From positions 1,429,001 through 1,493,000 of the forward strand of contig NZ_CP012700.1 of assembly GCF_001307295.1 (NCBI RefSeq): a DNA stretch of 64,000 bases, in the 5' to 3' direction. This stretch comes from Sphingopyxis macrogoltabida. GTDB lineage: Bacteria; Pseudomonadota; Alphaproteobacteria; Sphingomonadales; Sphingomonadaceae. The notes beneath the pieces were generated by a model. It searched no databases, was not told the DNA's origin, and saw only the letters and a list, made by a program, of their open reading frames with translations. Position 1 is the stretch's first letter. Each line of letters begins with the position of its first letter. Positions 18,393 through 27,393 of the stretch are shown here, piece after piece. A program made the position numbers and the translations under genes.

Positions 18393-19150
18393 GGCGCCTC
18401 TCCCTCGCCGCGCAACACGTTCCAGCCGACGGTGCCGTCGGCGCCCGACAGCCGCACATAGTTGTTGGCCTGCCACATCGCCCATGGATGCGCGCCATAA
18501 TCGGGTTCGAAGAAGTCGCGGCGCAGCCAGGTGGTGCGCGCGATGCCCTCGGTCACCTTGTAATCGGCCTCGAAAGCGGGGCCGGGGGCGATCAGGCTGC
18601 GCTTGCCCATATGCGCCTCGATCTGTGCGAGGAAGGTCGCGAGTTCGGACAGCAGCAAGGCTCGCGTCGGCCGGTCGGGGCAGCGGTCGTCATAGTCGAG
18701 CCAGACGACGGCGGGCAGCGCGTCGGCGCGGCGGGGGACGTGACGAATGAAATTCGCGGCCTGATCGGTGGCAAGCTGGCACAGGCTGTAGCGGTGGATC
18801 GCGCCAGTCTGGATCCCGGCCTCGCGCGCGGCGGTCATGTTGCGCGCGAACATCGGATCGAGGCCGGTGGTTCCGTCGGTCGCCATGACATAAGCGAAAT
18901 CGGCGCCTGCGGCCTTGATCGAGCCCCAGTGGACCACACCGTTGGCGGCGCCGATCGTCACCCCCTGGATCGGATATTGTTCGCGCGGCGGCGTCCAGCG
19001 CGCCGCCCACCAGATCGCGAGCCCCGCGGCAAGGATGAGCAGCAGCAGCACGCCGCCGATACGCCGCAACCAGCGCGCGAGCACGCCCCGCCAGTCCGCC
19101 GCGATCCGCGCCGGCTTTCTGTTCCTGCTGCTGGCTGCCCCCGTCGCCAT
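18389..19150 (-). CDS. Membrane-anchored GH25 lysozyme-like muramidase
   Basis: A 253-residue protein with a positively charged N-terminus and a single membrane helix (about 31-48: IGGVLLLLILAAGLAIWW), then a GH25 TIM-barrel (YPIQGVTIGAANGVVHWGSIK, FAYVMATDGTTGLDPMF, VVWLDYDDRCP, WAMWQANNYVRLSG). Many GH25 enzymes have a DxSxxxG start and an acidic pair after strand 4; here the first motif reads GVTIGAANG, so the usual first Asp is not obvious while LDYDD is present. Predicted to act on peptidoglycan in the periplasm. It shares an operon with cdd. Confidence 0.8.
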   Translation of the reverse strand: MATGAASSRNRKPARIAADWRGVLARWLRRIGGVLLLLILAAGLAIWWAARWTPPREQYPIQGVTIGAANGVVHWGSIKAAGADFAYVMATDGTTGLDPMFARNMTAAREAGIQTGAIHRYSLCQLATDQAANFIRHVPRRADALPAVVWLDYDDRCPDRPTRALLLSELATFLAQIEAHMGKRSLIAPGPAFEADYKVTEGIARTTWLRRDFFEPDYGAHPWAMWQANNYVRLSGADGTVGWNVLRGEGEAP

Positions 19151-19153
19151 TCG

Positions 19154-19651
19154 CTAACCCTTGATATGCAGCACGCAAATCAGCGTGAAGAGGCGTCGCG
19201 CGGTGTCGAAATCGACCGCGATCTTGCCGTCGAGCCGGTCCATCAGCATCTCCGCCGCCTCGTTGTGGAGGCCGCGGCGCGCCATGTCGACGGTTTCGAT
19301 CTGCTGCGCGGTCGCGGTCTTGATCGCCTGATAATAGCTGTCGCAGATCGCGAAATAATCGCGGATCGGACGGCGAAAGCGGCCGAGCCCGAGAATGATC
19401 GCCTCGAGCGGCGAACCGTCCTCGCGGCTGATTTCGAAGATCAGCCGGCCTTCCTCGACGCGCAGCATCAGGCGGTAGGGACCGGCGTAACCGTCGGCAT
19501 GGCCGCGCTGCGGGACGAACTTGTTGTCCTCGATCAGGTCGAAGATCGCGACGCGGCGTTCCTGCTCGACATCGGGGTTGCGCCAGACGATCGAGCCCTC
19601 GTCGAGCTCGACCGAGATGATGCGCTGTTTCGAGGGGTCTGCGTCGGCCAT
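19154..19651 (-). CDS. UPF0262 family protein
   Basis: A 165-residue cytoplasmic protein matching the alphaproteobacterial UPF0262 family in length and pattern ([28 protein letters not shown], then [34 protein letters not shown]). Function is unknown. ATG 19651 is chosen over the longer frame because the upstream extension (from 19771) has no family character. It lies 3 bp upstream of the GH25 gene and divergent from dnaB. Confidence 0.85.
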   Translation of the reverse strand: MADADPSKQRIISVELDEGSIVWRNPDVEQERRVAIFDLIEDNKFVPQRGHADGYAGPYRLMLRVEEGRLIFEISREDGSPLEAIILGLGRFRRPIRDYFAICDSYYQAIKTATAQQIETVDMARRGLHNEAAEMLMDRLDGKIAVDFDTARRLFTLICVLHIKG

Positions 19652-19782
19652 GCTGCAAGTGCTTCTACTTGGCCCGCCACGAAGGGCAAGGGGGCGACTT
19701 ATGCCGGAACTATCCACAGGCACTGTGCGGGCGGGGCAATCGCTGTTGCAAGGCGTTTCGCCCCGTAGCATGGTGCCGCATC

Positions 19783-21294
19783 ATGGCTGAACTCGCTCTC
19801 TTTCCTGCCCCGGCGGCTGCCGGGGACGAACGCCAATTGCCGCGCAATATCGAGGCGGAGGCCGCGTTTCTGGGCGCGATCCTGATCGACAACCGAGTCG
19901 TCGAGGACCTTCCCGTCCATCTGACTCCCGATCATTTCTTCGAGCCGCTGCACGGCCGCATCTTCAGCCAAGCGATGGCGCTGATCGAGCGCAACAGCAT
20001 CGCGACCCCGGTGACGCTCAAACCCTATTTCGAAGCCGACGAAGCGATGAAGGCGGTCGGCGGCGTCGGCTACCTCGCGCAACTGACCGGCAGCGGCGCG
20101 GGGCTGATCGGCGCCCGCGACTTTGCGCGGCAGATATTCGACCTTGCGCTGCTGCGCGAGCTGGTCGGCGTCGGACGCACGCTCGTCGACAGCGCGCTCG
20201 ACACCAGCGAAAGCGTCGATCCGCAATCGCAGATCGAAGAGGCGGAAACCGCGCTCTATCGCGTCGCGGGCGGCGAGGCCGAGATGGGATCGGTCAAAAG
20301 CTTCAACGCCGCGAGCCTCGTCGCGCTGCAAGCGGCAGAGCGCGCCCTCAATTCGGGCGGCCATCTGTCGGGGATCACCACCGGGATCGCCAGCATGAAT
20401 GCCAAGATCGGCGGCATGCACAATAGCGACCTGATGATCCTCGCCGGCCGTCCCGGCATGGGCAAGACCTCGCTCGCCACCAACATCGCCTACAACGCCG
20501 CCGAGCGTTTCCGCCGCGACGAGGAGGACGGCATCCCGCCCGAGAAGAATATGGGCGCGAAGGTCGCTTTCTTCAGCCTCGAAATGTCCGCCGACCAGCT
20601 CGCGACGCGCGTCCTCGCCGAGCAGTCGGGGGTGTCGGGCGAAGCGCTGCGCATGGGCAAGATCAGCAAGGACCAATTCCAGCAGCTCTCGCGCGCGGCG
20701 CAGGCCCTGCAAACGCTGCCGCTGTTCATCGACGATACGCCCGGCCTGACGATTGCTGGCCTCCGCACCCGCGCGCGGCGGCTGCAGCGCCGCCACGGTA
20801 TCGGCTTCATCATCGTCGACTATCTCCAGCTCCTCCAAGGCTCGTCGAAGAGCGGCGACAATCGCGTCCAGGAAATTTCGGAGATTTCCCGCGGTCTCAA
20901 GACCTTGGCGAAAGAACTGAATGTGCCGGTGATGGCGCTGTCGCAGCTCAGCCGCCAGGTTGAAAGCCGCGAGGACAAGCGGCCGCAACTCTCCGACCTT
21001 CGCGAATCGGGCTCGATCGAACAGGACGCCGACATGGTGCTCTTCGTGTTCCGCGAGGATTATTACGTCGCCGCGCGCGAACCCAAGCGCCCGATCGAGG
21101 GCGACGACGTCAAGGTCCACGCCGCGCACGAGGAATGGGCGGCCGAGATGGAACGCGTCTTCGGCCTTGCCGAAGTCATCGTCGCCAAGTCACGCCACGG
21201 CTCGACCGGCAAGATCCGCATGCACTTCGAAGCGAAGACGACCAAGTTCAGCGATCTCGCCGACGACAGCATGGCGTATGAGGATTATGAGTAA
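19783..21294 (+). CDS. dnaB: Replicative DNA helicase DnaB
   Basis: A 503-residue hexameric helicase that unwinds DNA at the replication fork. The N-terminal domain (LPRNIEAEAAFLGAILIDN) is followed by the RecA-like domain with Walker A AGRPGMGKTSLA near residue 225, Walker B FIIVDYLQLLQG and the H4 signature ESREDKRPQLSDLRESGSIEQDAD. The ATG at 19783 begins the conserved region; the frame is open further upstream but without family similarity. It is chromosomal DnaB, not an element-borne copy. Confidence 0.97.
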   Translation: MAELALFPAPAAAGDERQLPRNIEAEAAFLGAILIDNRVVEDLPVHLTPDHFFEPLHGRIFSQAMALIERNSIATPVTLKPYFEADEAMKAVGGVGYLAQLTGSGAGLIGARDFARQIFDLALLRELVGVGRTLVDSALDTSESVDPQSQIEEAETALYRVAGGEAEMGSVKSFNAASLVALQAAERALNSGGHLSGITTGIASMNAKIGGMHNSDLMILAGRPGMGKTSLATNIAYNAAERFRRDEEDGIPPEKNMGAKVAFFSLEMSADQLATRVLAEQSGVSGEALRMGKISKDQFQQLSRAAQALQTLPLFIDDTPGLTIAGLRTRARRLQRRHGIGFIIVDYLQLLQGSSKSGDNRVQEISEISRGLKTLAKELNVPVMALSQLSRQVESREDKRPQLSDLRESGSIEQDADMVLFVFREDYYVAAREPKRPIEGDDVKVHAAHEEWAAEMERVFGLAEVIVAKSRHGSTGKIRMHFEAKTTKFSDLADDSMAYEDYE

Positions 21295-21309
21295 GGACCA
21301 CTAAACTAC

Positions 21310-21385
21310 CGTCATCCCAGCGAAAGCTGGGATCGCTGGCGGGACAAATGAACGATAGCGGCCCCAGCTTTCGCTGGGGCGACGG
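21310..21385. repeat. 76-bp palindromic repeat, GTCATCCCAGCG type (copy 1)
   Basis: A CGTCATCCCAGCGAAAGCTG arm, a short centre and a CCCCAGCTTTCGCTGGGGCG arm ending in ACGG. It ends one base before the stop codon of the GIY-YIG gene (21386). Copy 2 at 21724-21799 has the same length, orientation and arms, differing only in about 17 central bases. Confidence 0.9.
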
Positions 21386-21676
21386 TCAAGGAATATGGGC
21401 GGCCAGATCATCCCAATCGGGATTATTTGCTTCGATCAGCTCGATTTTCCATTGCCGTTTCCAAGCTTTCATTGCTTTTTCGCGCGAGATTGCCTCGTCG
21501 ATTGTTGGATATTCCTCCGCGAGGACGAGCATCGTTAGCCCATATTTCCGGCAGAAGGCTGAACCCTGTCCTGTCTTGTGCTGAAAGACGCGCGCCGCAA
21601 TGTCCGCCGTGACTCCGATGTAGAGCACGCCACCGCGCTTGTTGGTCATGATGTAGACCCAGCCGCCTCGCTTCAT
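21386..21676 (-). CDS. Small GIY-YIG nuclease-domain protein (boxed by 76-bp repeats)
   Basis: A 96-residue single-domain protein of the UvrC/YhbQ-type GIY-YIG family: GWVYIMTNKRGGVLYIGVTADIAARVFQHK carries the YIM...YIG core and the conserved Arg, with the catalytic glutamate region SREKAMKAWKR following. Function is unproven; relatives are structure-specific nucleases. The stop codon directly abuts a 76-bp REP-like repeat, and a second copy in the same orientation lies 48 bp beyond the start, so the gene plus repeats looks like a discrete unit between dnaB and cysH. Confidence 0.88.
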   Translation of the reverse strand: MKRGGWVYIMTNKRGGVLYIGVTADIAARVFQHKTGQGSAFCRKYGLTMLVLAEEYPTIDEAISREKAMKAWKRQWKIELIEANNPDWDDLAAHIP

Positions 21677-21723
21677 GCTCGACGCCTATCGCGAAAGCGC
21701 CAGCGATCCCAGCCCTTCTTGCT

Positions 21724-21799
21724 CGTCATCCCAGCGAAAGCTGGGATCGCTGGCGGTACGGCAGGGCCAAGGCGGCCCCAGCTTTCGCTGGGGCGACGG
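21724..21799. repeat. 76-bp palindromic repeat, GTCATCCCAGCG type (copy 2)
   Basis: Same arms and length as copy 1 at 21310-21385 and the same orientation. It lies upstream of the GIY-YIG gene and 5 bp past the cysH stop. Confidence 0.9.
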
Positions 21800-21804
21800 A
21801 CATA

Positions 21805-22590
21805 TTAGAAAGCCGGATCGTTCGCCGGATCGTCGTCGATCGGGGTCACGGCTTCGTGGATGCCGCATTCGGTCTTGTCCCAGCCGCGCCAGCGGCCCGA
21901 GCGCGGGTCTTCGCCCGGCTTGACCTTTGACGTGCAGGGCGAGCAGCCGATCGACGGATAGCCTTCGGCTTCCAGCGGATGGCGCGGCAGATCGTGCTCG
22001 GCGAAATAGGCGTCGAGCATCTCGCGCGTCCAGTTGGCGAGCGGATTGAATTTCAGGCGGCCGCTATTGCCGTCGAGTTCGAAGCGGGCGAGGCCCTGCC
22101 GCGTCGCCGACTGGAAACCCTTCCGCCCGGTGATCGAGGTATCGAAGTCGGCGAGCGCCTTTTCGAGCGGCTTGACCTTGCGGATCTCGCAGCAGCCGTC
22201 GGGATCGTAGGACCAGCGCAGTTCGGTCGCGTCCTTTTTCGCCAGTTCTTCCGGATCGGGGGTCAGGTTGACGATGTTGAGCCCGAGCTTTGCCGCCAGT
22301 TCGTCGCGATAGGCGAGCGTTTCGGGGAAATGCTTGCCGGTGTCGAGGAACAGCACCGGCATATCGGGTGCGACGCGCGTCACGAGATGGAGCAGCACCG
22401 CGCTTTCGGCGCCGAAGCTCGATACGATGCCGGTATCGCCGAGCAGGCCGGCCCCGATGACGCTGGCGACCGCTTCTGCGGCATCCTGGCCGCGGAACAG
22501 GTTGTTGAGGCGGATGACGTCGGCCTGCGTGAAACGCGGCGCCACGTCGATCCGGTCGCGGGAGCGGGGCTCGGCCTTCACGTCAACCAT
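21805..22590 (-). CDS. cysH: Adenylyl-/phosphoadenylyl-sulfate reductase
   Basis: A 261-residue enzyme that reduces activated sulfate to sulfite in the cytoplasm. The PAPS reductase fold is visible (GIVSSFGAESAVLLHLV, VLFLDTGKHFPET). Two cysteine pairs, CC in DPDGCCEIRKVKPL and CSPC in YPSIGCSPCTSKV, mark the 4Fe-4S type that commonly uses APS, and the catalytic cysteine is in TECGIHE. Its start overlaps the DUF934 gene by 8 bp, so it is the last gene of the siroheme/sulfite operon. Confidence 0.95.
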   Translation of the reverse strand: MVDVKAEPRSRDRIDVAPRFTQADVIRLNNLFRGQDAAEAVASVIGAGLLGDTGIVSSFGAESAVLLHLVTRVAPDMPVLFLDTGKHFPETLAYRDELAAKLGLNIVNLTPDPEELAKKDATELRWSYDPDGCCEIRKVKPLEKALADFDTSITGRKGFQSATRQGLARFELDGNSGRLKFNPLANWTREMLDAYFAEHDLPRHPLEAEGYPSIGCSPCTSKVKPGEDPRSGRWRGWDKTECGIHEAVTPIDDDPANDPAF

Positions 22591-22996
22591 GCCTCAGCTT
22601 CCAGATCGGCACCGCGCCGTCGGCGGCGCCCTGATAATGTTCGGGCCAGCGGGTCAGCGCCGCCTCGACATCGGCAGGATTGAGCGCCTTTTCGGGCGCG
22701 AAGCTGTCGAAACCGCAGCGCTTCATATAAGCGATCTGGTCGACGAGGACGTCGCCCTGCGCGCGCAGTTCGCCGTTATAGCCCGCCTCGCGCAGGATGC
22801 GCGCCGACGAATAGCCGCGGCCGTCGCGGAATTTCGGGAAAGCGACTTCGATCAGCGCCAGCCGGTCGAGGTGCGGGATCAGCGCGCGCGCATCCTCGTC
22901 AGGCTCCAGCCGCACCGCCGTCGCGTTCGACTGCTGCAGGAAGGCGTCGAGCGTGACGCAGGGCTCTTCGCCGTCGCTATGCAGATGCTCAACCAT
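22583..22996 (-). CDS. DUF934 family protein, sulfite-reduction accessory
   Basis: A 137-residue protein of the DUF934 family (FPKFRDGRGYSSARILREAGYNGELRAQGDVL is the family signature), almost always found next to sulfite reductase in proteobacteria. Its biochemical role is not established; an accessory or electron-transfer-related role in sulfite reduction is the usual inference. It overlaps both neighbours by 8 bp (cysI upstream, cysH downstream), which argues for matched expression. Confidence 0.9.
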   Translation of the reverse strand: MVEHLHSDGEEPCVTLDAFLQQSNATAVRLEPDEDARALIPHLDRLALIEVAFPKFRDGRGYSSARILREAGYNGELRAQGDVLVDQIAYMKRCGFDSFAPEKALNPADVEAALTRWPEHYQGAADGAVPIWKLRHG

Positions 22997-24620
22997 AGAT
23001 CGCCTCCTTGAAGGGGGCCATGCCGACACGGCGGAAGGTGTCGACGAAGCGTTCGCCGTCGGTGCGTTCGGCAAGATATTTGTCGGTGACGCGTTCGATC
23101 GCGTCGACGATGCCGTCCTCGTTGAAACCCGGGCCGGTGATCGTGCCCAGCGAGACATCCTCCGCGCCGGATCCGCCGAGCAGCAGCTGGTAGTTTTCCG
23201 TGCCCTTGCGGTCGACCCCCAGGATGCCGATGTGGCCGGCGTGATGGTGTCCGCAGGCGTTGATGCAGCCCGAAATCTTGAGCTTCAGTTCGCCCAGTTC
23301 CTTCTGGCGGCCAAGGTCCGAGAAGCGCTCGGCGATCTTCTGCGCGACCGGGATCGAGCGCGCATTGGCGAGGCTGCAATAATCGAGCCCGGGGCAGGCG
23401 ATGATATCGCTGATCAGGTCGAGGTTCGGCGTCGCGAGCCCCGCCGCGTCGAGCTTCTGCCAGATGGCGTAAAGATCGGCCTTGCGGACATGCGGCAGCA
23501 CGATGTTCTGGGCGTGGGTGACGCGCAGTTCGTCATGGCTGTATTTTTCGGCAAGGTCGGCCATCAGGTCGATCTGCGCCGAGCTGGCGTCGCCGGGGAT
23601 ACCGCCGACGGGCTTCAGGCTGATGTTGACGATCGCATGGCCCGCCACCTTGTGCGCGGCGACATTCTGGTCAACCCAGACCGCGAAGTCGGGGTCGCTG
23701 CGGTCGATGGCGTCTGGCGCCGAAGCGTCGAGCGCGGGCGGCGCGAACTGCTTCGCGATACGGTCGAACTCGGCTTTCGGCGGGTCGATTCCGAGCGACT
23801 TCACATGCGCGAACTCTTCCTCGACCTGGCGGCGATATTCGTCGGCGCCAAGCTCGTGGATCAGGATCTTGATCCGCGCCTTGTAGATATTGTCGCGGCG
23901 GCCGTAGCGATTGTAGACGCGCAGGCACGCCTCGGCATAGCTCAGCATATCCTCGAGCGGCACGAAATCATTGATCAGCGGCGCGATCATCGGGGTGCGG
24001 CCCATGCCGCCGCCGACATAGAAGGCGGCGCCGTGGACACCGTCACGCTCGACGATCTGGATGCCGATGTCGTGGAGGCGCATCGCGGCGCGATCTTCGT
24101 CGGCGGCGATCACCGCGATCTTGAACTTGCGCGGCAGATAGCTGAATTCGGGGTGGAAGCTCGACCATTGGCGCAGCAGTTCGGCCCACGGACGCGGATC
24201 GGTGATCTCGTCGGCGGCGGCGCCCGCCCACTGGTCCGAGCTGATGTTGCGGATGCAATTGCCGCTGGTCTGGATCGCGTGCATTTCGACCGACGCGAGG
24301 TCTTCGAGGATCGCGGGCGCGTCCTCCAGCTTGATCCAGTTATACTGGATATTCTGACGCGTGGTGAAATGGCCGTAATCGCGGTCGTATTTGCGCGCGA
24401 TATGCGCGAGCATGCGCATCTGGCGGCTGTCGAGCGTCCCGTAAGGCACCGCGACGCGCAGCATATAGGCATGGAGCTGGAGATAGAGACCGTTCATCAG
24501 GCGCAGCGGCTTGAACTGATCCTCGGTGATTTCGCCGGCGAGGCGGCGGCGCACTTGGTCGCTGAACTCGGCGACACGCGCGGCGACCATCGCATGGTCA
24601 TATTCGTCATATTTATACAT
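22989..24620 (-). CDS. cysI: Sulfite reductase hemoprotein (nitrite/sulfite reductase family)
   Basis: A 543-residue siroheme enzyme reducing sulfite to sulfide. Two nitrite/sulfite reductase repeats are seen, and the siroheme/4Fe-4S cysteines lie in CPGLDYCSLANARS and KISGCINACGHHHAGHIGILG. No cysJ flavoprotein gene is adjacent, so electrons may come from ferredoxin or a partner encoded elsewhere. Within an operon that also makes siroheme (cobA) and APS reductase (cysH), a sulfite rather than nitrite role is most likely. Confidence 0.93.
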   Translation of the reverse strand: MYKYDEYDHAMVAARVAEFSDQVRRRLAGEITEDQFKPLRLMNGLYLQLHAYMLRVAVPYGTLDSRQMRMLAHIARKYDRDYGHFTTRQNIQYNWIKLEDAPAILEDLASVEMHAIQTSGNCIRNISSDQWAGAAADEITDPRPWAELLRQWSSFHPEFSYLPRKFKIAVIAADEDRAAMRLHDIGIQIVERDGVHGAAFYVGGGMGRTPMIAPLINDFVPLEDMLSYAEACLRVYNRYGRRDNIYKARIKILIHELGADEYRRQVEEEFAHVKSLGIDPPKAEFDRIAKQFAPPALDASAPDAIDRSDPDFAVWVDQNVAAHKVAGHAIVNISLKPVGGIPGDASSAQIDLMADLAEKYSHDELRVTHAQNIVLPHVRKADLYAIWQKLDAAGLATPNLDLISDIIACPGLDYCSLANARSIPVAQKIAERFSDLGRQKELGELKLKISGCINACGHHHAGHIGILGVDRKGTENYQLLLGGSGAEDVSLGTITGPGFNEDGIVDAIERVTDKYLAERTDGERFVDTFRRVGMAPFKEAIYG

Positions 24621-24621
24621 G

Positions 24622-24918
24622 TCAGATCACCCAGTCGCCGGCCGCAGGATCGGCGGGTTTCAATGTCAGGTCGGGGCGCACCGTCGGGCCGAGGGCACGG
24701 ATGCGGTCCTTGATATGCGCGGGGCGCGGCCCCTCGGGCGTTTGCTCGCCGTCGATGATATAGGGGGCGTTGACGCGGCGGGCGCCTTCCTCGGCGGCCA
24801 AAACCGCTTCGCCTTGTTCGCCGACGTCGGCGGCGTCCTCGATGTGCAGCGACCAGTCGGCGCCGGTCCACCAGGTGACAAATCCTGTTTTCAGGTCGTT
24901 GCCCGTGAGCAGTTTCAT
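24622..24918 (-). CDS. DUF2849 domain protein
   Basis: A 98-residue protein of the alphaproteobacterial DUF2849 family (MKLLTGNDLKTGFVTWWTG at the start, a DWVI end). It is conserved between cobA and cysI in this group; its function is unknown. ATG 24918 overlaps the cobA stop by four bases and is followed one base after its own stop by cysI, so it is fully embedded in the operon. The longer frame upstream is the opposite reading of cobA and is not coding. Confidence 0.88.
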   Translation of the reverse strand: MKLLTGNDLKTGFVTWWTGADWSLHIEDAADVGEQGEAVLAAEEGARRVNAPYIIDGEQTPEGPRPAHIKDRIRALGPTVRPDLTLKPADPAAGDWVI

Positions 24919-25703
24919 GTGAAGTCCCTTATTTTTGCGGCGACGCCCGGCGCGCCGAGGCAGTCGAGCGCATCGGCGCGCGCCGCGACCTTGCCCACGA
25001 TGATCAGCGCTGGACTGCCGATATTTTCGCGCGCTACGAGGTCGCCGAGATCGGTGAGCAATGTGCGCAAGACGCGGGCGTCGGCGGTCGTGCCGCGTTC
25101 GATCACCGCGACCGGTAGGTCGGGCGAAACGCCGTCGGCGATCAGCTTGTCGGCGATGGCGTTGGCGGTCGCAAGACCCATGTAGATGACGAGCGTACGG
25201 CCATGGCCCGCGAGCCCCGACCAGTCCTGATCGGTCAGGTCCTTGCACTGACCCGCAACAAAGCTCACCGCGCTGGCGTCTTCGCGGTGGGTGAGGGGAA
25301 GCCCCGCCTGCGCGGCACAGCCCGCCGCCGCGGTGATGCCAGGGACGACCTCCACCGCGACGCCGGACTTGCGCGCTGCATCGAGTTCCTCGCCGCCGCG
25401 ACCGAAAATGAAGGGGTCGCCGCCTTTCAGGCGCACGACCTGCCTGCCCGCCAGCGTCTCGCGCACGAGCAATTCGTTGATCAATTCCTGTTTCATCGTA
25501 TGGCGGCTGCGCTGCTTGGCGACGCTGATCCGCTCGACATGGTCCGGGATCAACGCCAGCACGCCATCGCCGACAAGCCCGTCGTGCACGACGAGGTCGG
25601 CGCTGGCCAGCAACCGCGCCGCGCGCAGCGTCAGCAGGTCGGGATCACCCGGCCCGGCACCGACGAGCCACAGCTTGCCCGCAGAAATCGGAGTCTTTTC
25701 CAT
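24915..25703 (-). CDS. cobA: Uroporphyrinogen-III C-methyltransferase
   Basis: A 262-residue SAM-dependent enzyme that methylates uroporphyrinogen III to precorrin-2, the first step to siroheme. Family motifs include LVGAGPGDPDLLTLRA near the start, VVRLKGGDPFIFGRGGEEL and VVPGITAAAGCAAQAGLPLTHR. The dehydrogenase/chelatase part of CysG is absent, so those steps must be encoded elsewhere. It is first in the operon and supplies siroheme for cysI and, more widely, nirB. Confidence 0.95.
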   Translation of the reverse strand: MEKTPISAGKLWLVGAGPGDPDLLTLRAARLLASADLVVHDGLVGDGVLALIPDHVERISVAKQRSRHTMKQELINELLVRETLAGRQVVRLKGGDPFIFGRGGEELDAARKSGVAVEVVPGITAAAGCAAQAGLPLTHREDASAVSFVAGQCKDLTDQDWSGLAGHGRTLVIYMGLATANAIADKLIADGVSPDLPVAVIERGTTADARVLRTLLTDLGDLVARENIGSPALIIVGKVAARADALDCLGAPGVAAKIRDFT

Positions 25704-25790
25704 GCAGCATAGATGATCTTGCGCCCCCGGATTCGCAATGCAGGCTTTGTTGCGGACGGTGAAGGTAAAATTGCCCCGCCTGTCCTTTCT

Positions 25791-25868
25791 CGTCATCCCG
25801 GCGAAGGCCGGGATCCCGCCGGTGCGGTATGGCGATAAGGAGAGATCCCGGCCTTCGCCGGGATGACG
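25791..25868. repeat. Intergenic palindromic repeat, GTCATCCCGGCG type
   Basis: CGTCATCCCGGCGAAGGCCG at the left and CGGCCTTCGCCGGGATGACG at the right are exact complements around a centre of about 38 bases. It lies between cobA and astD. Confidence 0.9.
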
Positions 25869-25875
25869 AGGTCGG

Positions 25876-27327
25876 TTAAAGAAAGCCCTTGCGGATCAAT
25901 TTCGGCTTTCCATCGTCGGTTTCGCGAAGGCCGACGCCGATCGACGCGCGCATCGCGTCGCTTTCCGAGCTGGCGACCGGATAGGCGCAATAATCGGCAG
26001 CGTAAAAGGCGCTCGGCCGGTGATTGCCCGACAGGCCGATGCCGCCGAACGGGGCGGCCGACGAGGCGCCGTTGGTCGGCCGGTTCCAGTTGATCACCCC
26101 GGCGCGCGCATTGGCCCAGAACTGATCGTAAAGCTTGGGCGAGCCGCCGATCAGCGCCGCCGACAGGCCGAAGCTGGTGTTGTTCGCCTCGGCGATCGCG
26201 GCTTCGAAGCTTTCGACGCGGATGACCTGCAACAGCGGGCCGAACAGTTCGATATCGGGCCGCTCGGGCATCGCGGTGACGTCGATGATGCCGGGGGTCA
26301 GGAACGGCCGGCCGGGCACCGGGCGCGTCATGTGGCGGATGACCTGACCGCCGTTCGACATCAGGATCAGGAAGCTTTCGGTCAGCCCGTCGGCGGCGTC
26401 ATTGTCGATCACCGGACCCATATAGGGCGCCGGATCGGCGTGCGGATGGTCGACGATCAGCCGGTTCGCAAGGTCGCGCACCTGCTCGATCAGCCCGTCG
26501 GCGAGCGCTTCCTTGACGATCAGCCGCCGCGCATTGGTACAGCGCTGTCCGGCGCTGAGGAACGCCGACTGGACGACGAGGATCGCGGCGGTCCGGATGT
26601 CGGCGGTATCCCAGACGACGATCGGGTTGTTGCCGCCCATTTCGAGCGCGAGAATCTTGTCGGGACGGTTCGCAAACTGGCGGTTGAGCGCGAGGCCGGT
26701 GCGCGCCGAACCGGTGAAGAGCAGGCCGTCGATGTCGGGATGGCCCGCCAGCGCCTTGCCCGTATCGGGGCCGCCGACGACAAGGCGGAGCACCTCCTTG
26801 GGGACACCGGCGCTGTGGAACAGATCGACCAGCATCGCGCCGACCGCCGGGGTTTTTTCCGACGGTTTGAAGATCACCGAATTGCCGGCGAGCAACGCGG
26901 GGACGATGTGGCCGTTCGGCAGATGCGCGGGGAAGTTATAGGGGCCGAGCACCGCCAGCGCGCCGTGCGGCTTGTGGCGCACGGCGTTGCGTAACCCCAT
27001 CGCCCCCTCGATGCGGCGGTTCGGCGTCCGTTCGGCATAGGCGGTGACCGAAATATCGACCTTGTTCGCGACGGATTCGACCTCGGTGCGCGCCTCCCAC
27101 AACGGCTTGCCGGTTTCGCGCGCGATCAGGTCGGCCAGCTTTTCGCCTTCGGCTTTCACCCGATCGGCGAAACGGCGGAGCGTTTCGCTCCGGAAGGTCA
27201 GGGGCTTTGCGGCCCATTCGGGCCATGCTGCCCTGGCGATGGCAACCTCTTGATCGACATTGCTGACGGGCGCGCGCCACAATTCTTCGCCGGAGGCGGG
27301 CTCGTACGAAAGCAACTCTTCGCTCAT
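25876..27327 (-). CDS. astD: N-succinylglutamate-5-semialdehyde dehydrogenase (AstD-type)
   Basis: A 483-residue aldehyde dehydrogenase. It has the NAD-binding GPYNFPAHLPNGHIVPALLAG, the GSARTG segment, the catalytic glutamate in LALEMGGNNP and the catalytic cysteine in SAGQRCTNAR, all intact. The arrangement and length match AstD of the arginine succinyltransferase pathway, but the other ast genes are not adjacent, so the substrate is inferred by family only. ATG 27327 is preferred; the much longer open frame upstream is antisense to the next gene. Confidence 0.85.
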   Translation of the reverse strand: MSEELLSYEPASGEELWRAPVSNVDQEVAIARAAWPEWAAKPLTFRSETLRRFADRVKAEGEKLADLIARETGKPLWEARTEVESVANKVDISVTAYAERTPNRRIEGAMGLRNAVRHKPHGALAVLGPYNFPAHLPNGHIVPALLAGNSVIFKPSEKTPAVGAMLVDLFHSAGVPKEVLRLVVGGPDTGKALAGHPDIDGLLFTGSARTGLALNRQFANRPDKILALEMGGNNPIVVWDTADIRTAAILVVQSAFLSAGQRCTNARRLIVKEALADGLIEQVRDLANRLIVDHPHADPAPYMGPVIDNDAADGLTESFLILMSNGGQVIRHMTRPVPGRPFLTPGIIDVTAMPERPDIELFGPLLQVIRVESFEAAIAEANNTSFGLSAALIGGSPKLYDQFWANARAGVINWNRPTNGASSAAPFGGIGLSGNHRPSAFYAADYCAYPVASSESDAMRASIGVGLRETDDGKPKLIRKGFL

Positions 27328-27393
27328 GCCGGATGCCTTATCGGCGAAAGGCGGCGGCGGCAACCGACGGATGGCTTGCACGCGGGCGCGGGG

